A program made the position numbers and the translations under genes. From Pseudomonadota bacterium (GTDB lineage: Bacteria > Pseudomonadota > Gammaproteobacteria > Xanthomonadales > Rhodanobacteraceae), in NCBI GenBank assembly GCA_021827205.1, contig JAKAWV010000009.1, positions 1-64,000 of the forward strand: a stretch of 64,000 bases of DNA, given 5' to 3'. Within the stretch, counting starts at the first letter, position 1. Each line of letters begins with the position of its first letter. A model generated the notes under the pieces. It was given only the letters and a program-made list of their open reading frames with translations. It made no database searches and was not told the DNA's origin. This document shows positions 20,578-31,221 of this stretch, piece after piece.

Positions 20578-20682
20578 GGTTCGGTCCTGCCGGTGATGGA
20601 GTTCGTTGCTGCTTGTTCAAGCGAGATCCGTCGCTGCGCCCAGCGACAACGTAGCGCGGAAGTCATATCGCCCGCTCCCTGC

Positions 20683-21657
20683 TCACGTCTCAGCCAACGG
20701 CGGAATTCCATCGAACTCCGCCAACCCCAGCGCCAGATTGAGATTCTGCAGCGCCTGCGTGGCGGCGCCCTTGAGCAGATTGTCCAGTATCACCACCAGC
20801 ACCGCGCGGCGTCCATCGGCGCCCAGCGCGAAGCCGCCGATCTCGACGTGATGCCGGCCGGCGATGCGGCTGACCCATGGCGCCGCATCCAGCACGTGCA
20901 ACAGTGGCTCGCGCGCATAGCGCGCTCGATACAGCGCGCGCAGCGTTTCCACATCCGCCAGCGCCCGCGCCAGCGACACGTGCGCGGTCAGGGTGATGCC
21001 GCGAAAGTACGCCGCGACGTGCGGCATGAGCGCCACCGGCAGCCCTAACTGATGGCTGGCCTCGCGCTCGTGCACGTGTCCGGTGAGCTGATACGGCATC
21101 AGATTGTCGCGCAACTTGTCCGCGTCGTTCTTGTCCGAGGGCGTGGTGCCGGCACCGGAATAGCCCGACACGCCGAAGCACACCGGCATGCCGGCCAGAT
21201 GCTCGCGCAGCGGCGCCAGCGCCAGTTGCATCGCTGTGGCGTAGCAGCCGGGGTTGCTGATGCGGCGCTGCCCGGCGTAGCGCGCGCGGGTCAACTCGGG
21301 CAGGCCGTAATACCAGGCGTCGTCGAAGCGATGGTCGGCGCTGAGATCGACGATCACGGTCCGCGGCGCCTGCGCATCGATCGCCGCGACATACGGCGCG
21401 GCCTTGCCGTTGGGCAAGGCCAGAATCACCGCGTCGGCACCACGCGCGGCCGTCGCCGCGGCATCGAGATTTTCGTAGCGCAGCGCGCCGGCGAATTCCG
21501 GCACGTGCTCGGCTACGCGCTGACCGCCCAGTTCGCGCGAGGACACGAACGCCAGCTGCAGGCGCGGATGCGCGGCGAGCAAGCGGATCAGCTCCGCCCC
21601 CGTGTAACCGCGCGCGCCGATGAGGCCGATGCGCTTGCGTGTCCGTGGTTCACTCAT
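20683..21657 (-). CDS. argC: N-acetyl-gamma-glutamyl-phosphate reductase
   Basis: [33 protein letters not shown] signature. Confidence 0.96.
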   Translation of the reverse strand: MSEPRTRKRIGLIGARGYTGAELIRLLAAHPRLQLAFVSSRELGGQRVAEHVPEFAGALRYENLDAAATAARGADAVILALPNGKAAPYVAAIDAQAPRTVIVDLSADHRFDDAWYYGLPELTRARYAGQRRISNPGCYATAMQLALAPLREHLAGMPVCFGVSGYSGAGTTPSDKNDADKLRDNLMPYQLTGHVHEREASHQLGLPVALMPHVAAYFRGITLTAHVSLARALADVETLRALYRARYAREPLLHVLDAAPWVSRIAGRHHVEIGGFALGADGRRAVLVVILDNLLKGAATQALQNLNLALGLAEFDGIPPLAET

Positions 21658-21838
21658 GCTGTCGTTGCTCGTCATAACGCCCTGCACAAAACCGGTCTTT
21701 CAGTTGTCATCCCGAGCGCAGCGATGGATCTCGGCGCCATGCTGACGCCATGTGCTGCAAACCGCGCTGCACTGGTGGGTAGCGCCGATCCTTCGCCATG
21801 CCCAGTAACAGCAACACTCCCGAGTCCCGAGTTCCTGC

Positions 21839-23158
21839 CTAGCTTTTCAGCGTCGCCGGTCGCGTGCGGCAGTGCTCGACGCAGGCCGCGATCGCCTCCC
21901 AGCCTTCGATGCCATACCAGAACGCGGTCCAGCGCGATTCCTTGAAACAGCCATCGGCCTCGGCGAAGTAAAACTCGTTGTTGACCGGATTGCCGTGGCG
22001 CGAGCGCCAGAACAGGCGCGGATTGTCGGCGCGCATCACCTGCCACGCGGCGCGGCCGAGGCCCTCGCCCTGCGCGTCCTCGGCCACCGCGAATTTGTCC
22101 AGATACGGCACGCCATTTTCCTGGGTGAGAATCAGCGCGGCGCGGTAGTTGGTGCTGAGGTAGGCGCGATACAGACGCGTGCGCTCGAAATAATCCGGCA
22201 GCAACTTGCGGCCGAAGCTGGATTCGATCAGCGCGCGCAGGCGCGGCGTATCGATCTGGCTCCAGCGCGTCACCCGGCGCACGCGCTCGCCGCGGCGCAC
22301 CAGCGTGCCCGAACCGCGATGCGTGAACAGCTCCTTGGCCAGCTCGGCGGGCTTGGTGATCGAAACCGAGGAAGTCAACGGCAGGCGATCCAGCAGTGCC
22401 TTGATCTGCTCGATCTTGACGCGCATGCCCGAGTGCAGCCACGGCTGCGCCATGAGGTTGGCGTAATCGGTGCCGAGGTTGATCGAGTCGATCACGTGCC
22501 CGCCATCGTCCAGCAGCCCGCCGGTGCCGGTGAGGAAAATGATCTTGTACGGCTGCAGCGCCTGCACCAGCTCGTTGGCGGCGAAATCGGCATTGACGTT
22601 GAGGATCTGCCCGCCCGCGGTTTCGCCCAGCGAGGCGATCACCGGAATCGACTCGGCGTTGAGGCTGGCCTCGATCGGCGCCAGGTTCACGCGCGTCACC
22701 TTGCCGACCAGACCATAGCTGCGGCGGCCAAGGAAATCGGACTCGAACACGCCGGACAGCACCGAGGTGGCGCGTGCGCCGAACTGCTGCAGTGCCTCGA
22801 CCAGGCGCAGGTTCTCGCCCTGCGTCACGCGGCGCACGATGGCCAGCGCTGCCGGCGAGGTCACGCGCAAACCCTTGACGGTTTTCTTGACGATGCCGGC
22901 GGCGCCCAGTTCGACATCGAGCTGCGGCCCGGCGCCGTGCACCACGATCGGGGTCAGCCCGACCTGCTGCAGAAACGCCAGCGAGCTGGTCAGTGCCTCG
23001 AGATCGTCGCGCAGCACCGCACCGCCGACCTTGACCACGGCGAAGCGCTTGGCGTCGAGCTGGCTGAAGCGCTTGAGGTACTGCTGGATCTCCTTGGCGC
23101 TGGCCATGTTCGAGAGCAGGCGCACGATGGTCTGGCGCAGATTCTTGTGCGCGTCCAT
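21839..23158 (-). CDS. argB: Bifunctional N-acetylglutamate synthase-kinase (AAK + GNAT-like domain)
   Basis: Acetylglutamate kinase domain ([32 protein letters not shown]) followed by a C-terminal acetyltransferase domain; matches the Xanthomonas NAGS/K architecture. Confidence 0.92.
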   Translation of the reverse strand: MDAHKNLRQTIVRLLSNMASAKEIQQYLKRFSQLDAKRFAVVKVGGAVLRDDLEALTSSLAFLQQVGLTPIVVHGAGPQLDVELGAAGIVKKTVKGLRVTSPAALAIVRRVTQGENLRLVEALQQFGARATSVLSGVFESDFLGRRSYGLVGKVTRVNLAPIEASLNAESIPVIASLGETAGGQILNVNADFAANELVQALQPYKIIFLTGTGGLLDDGGHVIDSINLGTDYANLMAQPWLHSGMRVKIEQIKALLDRLPLTSSVSITKPAELAKELFTHRGSGTLVRRGERVRRVTRWSQIDTPRLRALIESSFGRKLLPDYFERTRLYRAYLSTNYRAALILTQENGVPYLDKFAVAEDAQGEGLGRAAWQVMRADNPRLFWRSRHGNPVNNEFYFAEADGCFKESRWTAFWYGIEGWEAIAACVEHCRTRPATLKS

Positions 23159-24537
23159 CAGGCCAGTCCTCGCGCGATGATGCGCTGTACGTGGGCGGCA
23201 TAGGCCGCGAGCTGCTCCAGCGCCACCCATTCGTCGGCGCCGTGCGCCTGGGCGATGTCGCCGGGTCCGAACACGAAGCTGGTGTAACCGGCCTGCGAAA
23301 ACAGCGCGGCCTCGGTCCAGAAATCCACCGCGTTGCCCACCGGAAGATCCAGCTCGTCGGCGAGATCGCGCGCGGCCAGGCGTCGCGCCTCGGCGTCGGC
23401 GATATCGCCAGCCGGCAGCGGCGCGCCGCGGAAGGTTTCCTCGAACTGCGCCGGCGCCGGATCGGCCAGCGCGCGCAACTGCGCCAGGATCGCATCGCTA
23501 TCCATCGATGGCAGCGGGCGCAAGCCGAAGCGTAGCTCGGTGCTGGGCGCGATCACGTTGGCCTTGATGCCACCCTCGACGCGGCCGATGTTGAAGCGCA
23601 GCCCGGTGAGCCCGGCGAAGCGCTGATGGGCTTGCGTGTCTACCCAATCCAGCGCGCGCGATCCCCAGCGCAAGGCCTGATGCAGCGCGCTGCTGGATGC
23701 CTGTTGCACGCCCGCGGCGTGACCGGCCACGCCGGCGAAACGCAGCAGCACCGAGCTGATGCCGCGATGCGCCAGCACCACTTCGCCGCGCGTGGGCTCG
23801 GCCACGATGATTGCTGCAAAGCCCCTCTCCCGCCGGGAGATGGGTTGGGGTGAGGGTCGAGGTTGCTGTGCTGACGCGATGCCTTGAGTGGCATCGCGTG
23901 CAGCGACCGAGCAGGAGGTAGGATGCCGACTGGTGTCTGCTCCATGGATGGAAGCTTGCGGCGTCCCCGAACCCTCGCCCGCCCTGCGCGCATCCTTCGA
24001 CGAGCTCAGGACGGGCTCCTCTCCCGGTGGGCGGGGGGAACAAGCGCGCAGGAACGCGGGCACGCAGCGCGCATCGTTGGCTTCCTCATCGCTGCTGAAC
24101 AGGAACGCGCAGGCGCCGTCGCTGTGTGCCGCCGCGGCCAGCAGCGCCGCCGCAGCGCCCTTGATGTCGCAGGCGCCGAGGCCGATGGCGCGGTCGCCGG
24201 TCACGCGCAATGCAAATGGGCTGGCGCTCCACTGCGGCGAATCGGGCACGGTATCCAGATGCACGTTGAACAGCAGCCGCGGCGCGCCGCGCACCGCCAG
24301 CAGGCTGACCGCGCCGGCGCCATGGTCGGTCAGCGTGCAATCGAATCCTGGTAGTTGCGCCTGCAGGTAGGCGAAGATGCCGCCACCGTCGATCGCGCGC
24401 GGCGGATTGCGCGTGTCGAAAGCGACCAGGGCGCGCAGGTGACCGAGGGTCGCGGCGAGCAATGCCGGGACTCGGGACTCGGGACTCGGGACTCGGGAAG
24501 AGCCCCCTCCGTGCGCGGGTGTTTCTTGGTGGGTCAT
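23158..24537 (-). CDS. argE: ArgE-type deacetylase (acetylornithine or N-acetylcitrulline deacetylase), with internal insertion
   Basis: M20 peptidase motifs [40 protein letters not shown]. Start codon uncertain because of heptamer repeats near the 5' end. Confidence 0.88.
   Translation of the reverse strand: MTHQETPAHGGGSSRVPSPESRVPALLAATLGHLRALVAFDTRNPPRAIDGGGIFAYLQAQLPGFDCTLTDHGAGAVSLLAVRGAPRLLFNVHLDTVPDSPQWSASPFALRVTGDRAIGLGACDIKGAAAALLAAAAHSDGACAFLFSSDEEANDARCVPAFLRACSPRPPGEEPVLSSSKDARRAGEGSGTPQASIHGADTSRHPTSCSVAARDATQGIASAQQPRPSPQPISRRERGFAAIIVAEPTRGEVVLAHRGISSVLLRFAGVAGHAAGVQQASSSALHQALRWGSRALDWVDTQAHQRFAGLTGLRFNIGRVEGGIKANVIAPSTELRFGLRPLPSMDSDAILAQLRALADPAPAQFEETFRGAPLPAGDIADAEARRLAARDLADELDLPVGNAVDFWTEAALFSQAGYTSFVFGPGDIAQAHGADEWVALEQLAAYAAHVQRIIARGLA
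23821..24040. repeat. Repeat-like insertion inside the argE-like CDS
   Basis: CCCTCTCCCGCCGGGAGATGGGTTGGGGTGAGGG..., GCGATGCC-actcaa hairpin, and TCCTTCGACGAGCTCAGGACGGGCTC, all in-frame; low-complexity translation ([24 protein letters not shown]...). Boundaries approximate. Confidence 0.75.
24467..24498. repeat. Heptanucleotide tandem repeat (gggactc)x4+ in argE 5' end
   Basis: gggactcgggactcgggactcgggactcggga. Confidence 0.97.
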
Positions 24538-24609
24538 ATCGACAAGGCCAGACGGCAGCCGGACGACGTGTGAAATGCGGCCATATCCTTTCCCTTTCGC
24601 CCTTTGCCT

Positions 24610-25869
24610 TCAGCCGAGTCCCGAGTCCCGAGTCCCGAGTCCCGATGTTGTCGAGCCCCGAGTCCCGGCTTTCCCCGCTTCCCGATTCACTTCCGCCCAC
24701 AGCGTGCTGCTCATGCCGTACAGGCGGATGAAACCTTCGGCTTCGGCCACGCCCCAGTCGGCCGACTGCGCGTAGGTGGCGCCCTTGGCGTTGAGCAGAT
24801 GCGGCGAGCGCACCGCCACCGCCTGCACGCTGCCACCGTGGGTTTCCAGCACGACCTCGCCGTTGACCATGCGCTGGCTGCTGGCCAAAAACGCTTCAAG
24901 ATCGGTCTTCAAGGGATCGTGGAAGAAGCCTTCGTAGACCAGCTCCACCCACTTGCGCGCGGCTTCGGGCTTGAAACGGTTTTGCGCCTTGCTCAGCACG
25001 GCCTCTTCCAGCGCGCGGTGCGCGGCCAGCAGCGCGGTCAGCCCCGGCGCCTCGAACACGATGCGGCCCTTGAGGCCGATGGTGGTGTCACCGGTGTACA
25101 TGCCACGGCCCACGCCATACGCCGCGAACAGCCTGTTGAGCCTGGCTAGCAGCGTGTGGCCAGGCATGACCTCGCCATCGAGCGCCACCGTTTCGCCATG
25201 GACGAAACGCAGCGTCGCGCGCAGCGGTCGCGGCGGCCATTCCGCGCGCGGCGCGCACCATCCGCGCGCTTCCGCGCCCGGCGCTTCCCAGCGGTCGATC
25301 TCGGCGCCGGACATGGTCAGGCCGAGCAGGTTCTCGTTGATGGTGTACTGCTTTTGTTTGGCGCGCACGGCGTAGCCGCGCTGCTCCAGATAGGCCTGCT
25401 CCCAAGCGCGCGTCTGCGTGTGCTCCTTCTGGATTTCACGAATCGGCGCCACGATGGTCAGATCGGACAGCGCCTTCACCGTCAGATCGAAGCGCACTTG
25501 ATCGTTGCCCATGCCGGTGCAGCCGTGCGCGATGGCGCGCGCGCCCAATTCCCGCGCGCGACGCAACGTCGCGGCGACAATCAGATAGCGATCGGATACC
25601 AGCAGCGGGTACTGACCTTGATAGCCTTCGCCGGCCCACACGAACGGCTTGACGAAGCCCTCCCATAGCGCCGGTCCACCGTCGATGGTGACGTGGCTGG
25701 CCACGCCCAGCTCCCGCGCGCGCGCCTCGATGGTGGCGCGCTCGGCGGCATCCACGCCGCCGGTATCGGCGAACACGGTATGCACCGCATAACCCTGCTC
25801 GCGCAGATACGGCACGCAGAAACTGGTGTCGAGGCCACCGGAGAAGGCGAGGACGATGTCTTGGCTCAT
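24610..25869 (-). CDS. argG: Argininosuccinate synthase
   Basis: [52 protein letters not shown]-terminal tail [12 protein letters not shown] is encoded by heptamer repeats. Confidence 0.96.
   Translation of the reverse strand: MSQDIVLAFSGGLDTSFCVPYLREQGYAVHTVFADTGGVDAAERATIEARARELGVASHVTIDGGPALWEGFVKPFVWAGEGYQGQYPLLVSDRYLIVAATLRRARELGARAIAHGCTGMGNDQVRFDLTVKALSDLTIVAPIREIQKEHTQTRAWEQAYLEQRGYAVRAKQKQYTINENLLGLTMSGAEIDRWEAPGAEARGWCAPRAEWPPRPLRATLRFVHGETVALDGEVMPGHTLLARLNRLFAAYGVGRGMYTGDTTIGLKGRIVFEAPGLTALLAAHRALEEAVLSKAQNRFKPEAARKWVELVYEGFFHDPLKTDLEAFLASSQRMVNGEVVLETHGGSVQAVAVRSPHLLNAKGATYAQSADWGVAEAEGFIRLYGMSSTLWAEVNREAGKAGTRGSTTSGLGTRDSGLG
24616..24643. repeat. Heptanucleotide tandem repeat (gagtccc)x4 in argG 3' end
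   Basis: gagtcccgagtcccgagtcccgagtccc; same unit (reverse complement) as 24467-24498. Confidence 0.97.
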
Positions 25870-25900
25870 GGCTGTTGAAATCCTGCGGGGAAAAGAAGCG

Positions 25901-26374
25901 TCAAACGGGGGCAACCACGATGCGCGGGTGGCAGCGCACCGGGAAATTCACGGAGTTGGCGATGAAGCAGGCGTGATGCGCCGCCTCGTGCGCGGTTTCG
26001 GCCTTGGCCGGGTCGCTGGCGGCGCTGACCGTCACCGTGGGACGCAGCACCACTTCGACGAAGCGGCCGCCATCGCCTTCGGTGGCCATCGTGCCTTCGG
26101 CGGCATCGATGTACGCCGTCACCACGACGCCGGCCACGGTGGCCATGTGCAGATACGACAGCATGTGGCAGGTCGACAGGGCGGCCACCAGCATGTCCTC
26201 GGGATTGTGCTTCGCGGCATCACCGCGGAACGTGGGGTCGGAGGAACCGGCGATCACCGGCTTGCCGTCGATGCGGATCACGTGGTCGCGGCTGTAGTTG
26301 CGATAGCCGTCCGTGCCGCCGCCGAGATTGCCGGTCCATTCCACGTCGACGCGATAGCGATGCCGATGGTTCAC
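25901..26374 (-). CDS. OsmC family protein
   Basis: [23 protein letters not shown] and C-terminal [18 protein letters not shown] motifs; GTG start overlapping the upstream gene stop. Confidence 0.88.
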   Translation of the reverse strand: MNHRHRYRVDVEWTGNLGGGTDGYRNYSRDHVIRIDGKPVIAGSSDPTFRGDAAKHNPEDMLVAALSTCHMLSYLHMATVAGVVVTAYIDAAEGTMATEGDGGRFVEVVLRPTVTVSAASDPAKAETAHEAAHHACFIANSVNFPVRCHPRIVVAPV

Positions 26375-26997
26375 GCTTTCGATGCCTCTTGCTGAGTCAT
26401 CCATGCGGCCAGTTCCGCGTCGCCGTCGGCATCGCGCTGCCGCAGGCCGTGAATCACGCCCAGGCGATTGGCTTCGGGATGGTTCTGGCTCAGCTTGAAC
26501 TTGCCCTCGATGCGATCGATCGAGACTTCGAGGCCGACGATCGCGCGCAGCGACTTCTCGATGTGGTCTTCCGGCGCATCGCCGATCTTCCACGGCTGCG
26601 GCTGGCCCGCTTCATGGCGATCGGTCAAAGTTTCCAGCAGGCGACGCAGCCAGGTCGCGTCATCGATCACGCGCAGGCGGCCGCGCACCTCGACCACGGC
26701 GTAATTCCAGGTCGGCACCTCGCGTCCGCTGGCGTGTTTGCCGGGGTACCAGTTGGGGCTGACATAGCCTTGCGGGCCGTGGAACAGCAGCAGCACATCG
26801 GCACCGTCGGCTCGAGCCAGTTCGTTGCCGCGCGCGACATGGCCGAACAATCGTTGCGCTCCATCCAGCTCGAACGGCACCCAGTTGGCCACGACCCCGT
26901 CCGCGCCACCCAGCAACACCGTCGCCAACGGATAGGCGCGCAACAAGGCATCGAGCACGTCGCGTCGATTCTCGGCAAATGCTTTCGGCAGATACAT
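26371..26997 (-). CDS. PaiB-type FMN-binding negative transcriptional regulator
   Basis: MYLPKAFAENR, GHVARGNELAR, YVSPNWYPGKHASGREVPTWNYAVVEVRG. Confidence 0.9.
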   Translation of the reverse strand: MYLPKAFAENRRDVLDALLRAYPLATVLLGGADGVVANWVPFELDGAQRLFGHVARGNELARADGADVLLLFHGPQGYVSPNWYPGKHASGREVPTWNYAVVEVRGRLRVIDDATWLRRLLETLTDRHEAGQPQPWKIGDAPEDHIEKSLRAIVGLEVSIDRIEGKFKLSQNHPEANRLGVIHGLRQRDADGDAELAAWMTQQEASKA

Positions 26998-27010
26998 CAG
27001 GGCGCTCCGC

Positions 27011-28018
27011 TCAGGCCTGCGCGACCAGCCTGGCCATCACTGCTTTTTGCACGTGCAGGCGATTTTCGGCTTCGTCGATGGCCATGCAATACGGTGCGTC
27101 CATGACCGCGTCGGTGGCCTTGACGTTGCGCCGCAGCGGCAGGCAGTGGCTGAACAGACCGTGGTCGGTCAGCGCCATCTTGGCTTCATCGACGATGAAG
27201 TGCCGGTGCGCGTCGCGGATGGGCTTTTCCTGCTCCCAGCGGCCGAAATACGGCAGCGCGCCCCAGCTCTTGGCATACACCACCTGCGCGCCGCGGTAGG
27301 CGGATTCGATGTCGTGCGAGACCTGCAGCGAGCCGCCGTTCGCGGCGGCGTTCTGGCGCGCAGCGTCCATGTAACGCGGGTCCAGCACATACTCGGGCGT
27401 GGGACACAGCAGGGTCACGTCCATGCCCATGCGCGTGGCGATCAGCAGGGCCGAGTTGGCCACGGCGGTGTTCAGCGCCCTGGGGTGATAAGTCCAGGTG
27501 AGCACGTACTTGCGCCCGCGCAGTTCGCCCAGGCGCTCGCGCATGGCCATGGCATGCGCCAGTTCCTGGCAGGGGTGCGTGATCGTCTCCAGGTTGATCA
27601 CCGGCACGCTGGCGTGCTTGGCGAAGCCCTGCAGCACGCGGTCCTGACGGTCCACGTTCCAATCCTGAAACTTCGGGAACGCGCGCACGCCGATCAGGTT
27701 CACGTAGCGGCTGAGCACGCGCGCGACCTCGGCGATGTGCTCCTCGGCCTCGCCGTCCATCACCGTGCCGACGTCGAACTCGATCGGCCAGGCGTCGCGC
27801 CCGGGACTGAGCACGATGGCGAGCCCGCCCATCTGCTGCGCGCCCAGTTCGAAGCTGGTGCGGGTGCGCATCGAGTTGTTGAAAAACAGCAGCGCGATCG
27901 ACTTGCCGCGCAATTCGTGGCCCAGACGCTGGCGCTTGCAGGCCTCGGCCTGCAGCAGCAGGTCATCGAGTTCCGCGCGGCTCCAGTCCTGGGTGCTCAG
28001 AAAATGGCGCAGGCTCAT
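27011..28018 (-). CDS. argF': N-acetylornithine carbamoyltransferase
   Basis: SMRTRTSFELGAQQMGG, DAWPIEFDVGTVMDGEAEEHIAEVARVL, HCLPLRRNVKATDAVMD; matches the Xanthomonas AOTCase pattern rather than classical OTCase. Confidence 0.88.
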   Translation of the reverse strand: MSLRHFLSTQDWSRAELDDLLLQAEACKRQRLGHELRGKSIALLFFNNSMRTRTSFELGAQQMGGLAIVLSPGRDAWPIEFDVGTVMDGEAEEHIAEVARVLSRYVNLIGVRAFPKFQDWNVDRQDRVLQGFAKHASVPVINLETITHPCQELAHAMAMRERLGELRGRKYVLTWTYHPRALNTAVANSALLIATRMGMDVTLLCPTPEYVLDPRYMDAARQNAAANGGSLQVSHDIESAYRGAQVVYAKSWGALPYFGRWEQEKPIRDAHRHFIVDEAKMALTDHGLFSHCLPLRRNVKATDAVMDAPYCMAIDEAENRLHVQKAVMARLVAQA

Positions 28019-28351
28019 GGCGTTGCCTCGGTGGGTGCCGGCGTGACCGGCGCGAGTGGAAGGGAATCGGCGTCCTGCCGGAATTCGTGCAGCGGTGAAA
28101 CGCAAAAGCCCGGCGCGGGGCCGGGCTTGATGCTGCTTGCGTCGTGTGGCAACGCGGGCACTAGCCGGCCGGGAATGCGGATTCCGGTCGGCGCGCGCGG
28201 GAGGTCATGCCAGCCGCCATGCGGGCGCTGGTCAGGACATCGGCGGTGCATGCATGCGAGGACATGGGCTAGAGCGTGGGGCGACCGGGCGGATCATGGC
28301 ACGGCACGATTGTGCCCCGCAACACGCGCGCGGCGCGACGTGTTGTCCCGC

Positions 28352-28888
28352 TTACTCGGCGGGGTTGATGCTGATGCGGATACGCAGGCGATCGCCCGGA
28401 TCGTAGTTCAGGCGCGACACGTACACGTCGCCGTGGTAGCGGTATTCGACGGTGTAGCCGGCAATGCGACGCTGCTCGGACACGCGCTCGCCGACCTGCT
28501 CGCAGCGCGTCTGATCGACCGTGCGTTCACCGGAACTGGCGTTGTTGCCAACCAGGCCGCCGACCACCGCGCCACCGATGGTGGCCGCGGCATTGCCGCG
28601 CCCCTGCCCGATCTGGTGGCCCAGCGCGCCGCCGATGACGGCGCCCAACAAGGTGCCGGCCGTGCTGCCGCCGCTCTGCTGCACGACTTGCTGCTGGTAG
28701 CAACGCTGCTGCGGGTAGCTGTTCCGCACCACGTCGTAGATCGGGTCGACGCGCAGCACGTCGGCCCATGCGTAATGCACGTTACCGCGCTCGGGCGGCG
28801 GTGTGTCGCGGTAATAGCCGCCATTCTGGGCGAAGGCCGTGGTCGTCAACAGACTGAGCAGAAGAACCGGAAGCATTGATTTGCGCAT
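28352..28888 (-). CDS. Glycine-zipper 2TM domain outer membrane protein
   Basis: Signal peptide; AGTLLGAVIGGALGHQIGQGRGNAAATIGGAVVGGLVGN glycine zipper. Confidence 0.85.
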   Translation of the reverse strand: MRKSMLPVLLLSLLTTTAFAQNGGYYRDTPPPERGNVHYAWADVLRVDPIYDVVRNSYPQQRCYQQQVVQQSGGSTAGTLLGAVIGGALGHQIGQGRGNAAATIGGAVVGGLVGNNASSGERTVDQTRCEQVGERVSEQRRIAGYTVEYRYHGDVYVSRLNYDPGDRLRIRISINPAE

Positions 28889-29014
28889 GACAACCTCTCG
28901 GGGCATGGGCCACTGCTGCGGCCTCTATACACGGATTTAAGCAAAGCGCGGCTGAATCGCGGCGTAAAGGAACACCGCTGATAAACTCGAAAACCCCGGA
29001 CTTGCACGCGTTCC

Positions 29015-30454
29015 ATGGCCTTGCATCTGCACAACAGCCTCACCCGTCGCAGCGAACCCTTCGTGCCGCTGGACCCGGCGCGCGTCAGCATGTATCTGTG
29101 CGGACCCACCGTTTACAGCTACGTGCACATCGGCAACGCGCGCCCGGCGGTGGTGTTCGACCTGCTGGCGAGGCTGCTGCGCCGGCAGTACCCACAGGTG
29201 CTGTTCGCGCGCAACATCACCGACGTCGACGACAAGATCAACGCCGCCGCGCAGGCCGCCGGCGTGCCCATCGCCACGATCACCACACGCTACGCCGAGG
29301 CTTGGCGCGCGGACATCGCGCGCCTGGGCGTGGCCGCGCCGGACATTGAACCCTGTGCCACCGCGCATATCGTGCCGATCATCGCCATGTGCCAGCGCCT
29401 GATCGGCAGCGGTCATGCCTATGCGGCCGCGGGCCACGTGCTGTTCGATGTCGCCAGTTTCACCGATTACGGCAAGTTGGCCGGGCGCAGCGTGGACGAG
29501 CTGATCGCCGGCGCGCGCGTCGAGGTGGCGCCGTACAAACGCAACCCCGCCGACTTCGTGTTGTGGAAGCCGTCCCCGCCCGAACTGCCGGGCTGGGACA
29601 GCCCCTGGGGCCGCGGTCGCCCGGGATGGCACATCGAGTGCTCGGCCATGGCCGAAACACATTTGGGCGAGACCATCGACATCCATGCCGGCGGCATCGA
29701 CCTGCAGTTTCCGCACCACGAGAACGAGATCGCGCAGAGCACCTGCGCGCATCCCGACCCGGAGCATCCCGGCAAAGGCAAGCCCCTGGCGCGCTACTGG
29801 CTGCACAACGGCATGCTCACCCTCGACGGGCGCAAGATGTCCAAATCGCTGGGCAATGTGCTGGTGTTGCATGATCTGCTGCAACAACACCCGCCCGAGG
29901 TGCTGCGCCTGGTGCTGCTCAAGGCGCATTACCGGCAGCCGCTGGACTGGTCCGACGCCGCCGTGCAGCAGGCGCGCGCCACGCTGGATGGCTGGTATGG
30001 CGTGCTGCGCGATCTTGGCGATGTGGACGCAGCCGAGATCGGCGATGCCGACGCGCTGTGGACGGATCACGATGGGCTTGCCCGCCTCTACGCCGCGCTG
30101 TGCGACGACCTCAATACGCCCGAGGCGTTCGTCGCCATGGCGAACCTCGCCAGCAACGCACGTTGGGCCGTCTCCGCCACGACCGAACACCGACGCGCGG
30201 CGAAAGCCCCGCTGCTCGCTGCCGGCCGTCTGCTGGGTTTTCTGCAGCAAGACCCGGAAACCTGGTTCAAGCAGGCCGCGCCGGGCAGCACGCTGGATGC
30301 GGCGCGCATCGAGGCGCTGATCGCACAACGCAACACCGCCCGCGCCGCGCGCGACTTTGCCCGCGCCGATGCCGTGCGCGGCGAGTTGGCCGCGCTGGGC
30401 ATCGCCATCGAGGACGGCCCGCAAGGCACGCGCTGGAAAGTGACCGCGTCCTGA
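29015..30454 (+). CDS. cysS: Cysteinyl-tRNA synthetase
   Basis: [41 protein letters not shown]. Confidence 0.98.
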   Translation: MALHLHNSLTRRSEPFVPLDPARVSMYLCGPTVYSYVHIGNARPAVVFDLLARLLRRQYPQVLFARNITDVDDKINAAAQAAGVPIATITTRYAEAWRADIARLGVAAPDIEPCATAHIVPIIAMCQRLIGSGHAYAAAGHVLFDVASFTDYGKLAGRSVDELIAGARVEVAPYKRNPADFVLWKPSPPELPGWDSPWGRGRPGWHIECSAMAETHLGETIDIHAGGIDLQFPHHENEIAQSTCAHPDPEHPGKGKPLARYWLHNGMLTLDGRKMSKSLGNVLVLHDLLQQHPPEVLRLVLLKAHYRQPLDWSDAAVQQARATLDGWYGVLRDLGDVDAAEIGDADALWTDHDGLARLYAALCDDLNTPEAFVAMANLASNARWAVSATTEHRRAAKAPLLAAGRLLGFLQQDPETWFKQAAPGSTLDAARIEALIAQRNTARAARDFARADAVRGELAALGIAIEDGPQGTRWKVTAS

Positions 30455-30481
30455 TTTCCTTGCTCGGAACCCCTGCCTACC

Positions 30482-30934
30482 ATGACATCGCCGACACCAC
30501 CCGCCCCGCAAGAATCCACCGCAGCAGCCGCCGCGCAAGCCATCGTCGAGGAGTTCGCCCTGTTCGGCGACTGGTCCGAGCGCTATCAGTACCTGATCGA
30601 CCTTGGCAAGAAACTGCCGGACTTGCCCGCGGAGCTGAAGACCGAGGAGCACCGCGTGCAGGGCTGCCAGTCGCTGGTGTGGATGCAGGGCCACGGCGAT
30701 GCCACGCGCCTGGACTTCGAGGCGATCAGCGATTCAGCCATCGTCTCCGGCCTGATCGCGCTGCTGCTGCGCGTGTATTCGGGGCGCTGCGCGCGCGAAA
30801 TCATGAACACCGAACCCGAGTTCATCCGCGCGATCGGTCTGGCCAAGGCGCTGTCACCCACGCGCGCCAATGGCCTGGCGGCGATGCTGAAGAAAATCCG
30901 CGCGCAGGCCGCGGCGCAATTGCAATCGAATTGA
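30482..30934 (+). CDS. sufE: SufE family Fe-S metabolism protein
   Basis: DWSERYQYLIDLGKKLPDLP, HRVQGCQSLVW. Confidence 0.92.
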   Translation: MTSPTPPAPQESTAAAAAQAIVEEFALFGDWSERYQYLIDLGKKLPDLPAELKTEEHRVQGCQSLVWMQGHGDATRLDFEAISDSAIVSGLIALLLRVYSGRCAREIMNTEPEFIRAIGLAKALSPTRANGLAAMLKKIRAQAAAQLQSN

Positions 30935-30980
30935 CCGAGCCCCGCGCACACCCGCATCGCCATGCGCGCGCGCATCATCG

Positions 30981-31052
30981 TCATGCCCGCGCAGAGCCTG
31001 CCCCCACAGAACACCGGATCCCCGGTTCGCGCAAGCACGTCCGCGAATGACG
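30981..31052. repeat. REP-like dispersed repeat
   Basis: tcatgcccgcgcagagcctgccccc...; shares the CCGCGCAGAGCCTGCCCCC core with 33234-33278, 46419-46550, 55097-55142. Confidence 0.65.
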
Positions 31053-31221
31053 ATGCGGCGTAATCGATCGCCACGGGCTCGCCACGAGTCACGCATCACA
31101 AGTCCCGGCTACCGGCGGTGCCGTCCGCGCCTCGACGTCCCATCACGGCGCGCTGACAGGATCGCAAAGCCGGGGCATGCAAACGCATGCCATCATGCGC
31201 CGCCTGCATCGAGGAGCGACC

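Noticed and set aside
24467-24643. Possible CRISPR array from repeated gggactc units
   Set aside because: Units are 7 nt with no spacers; simple tandem repeats.
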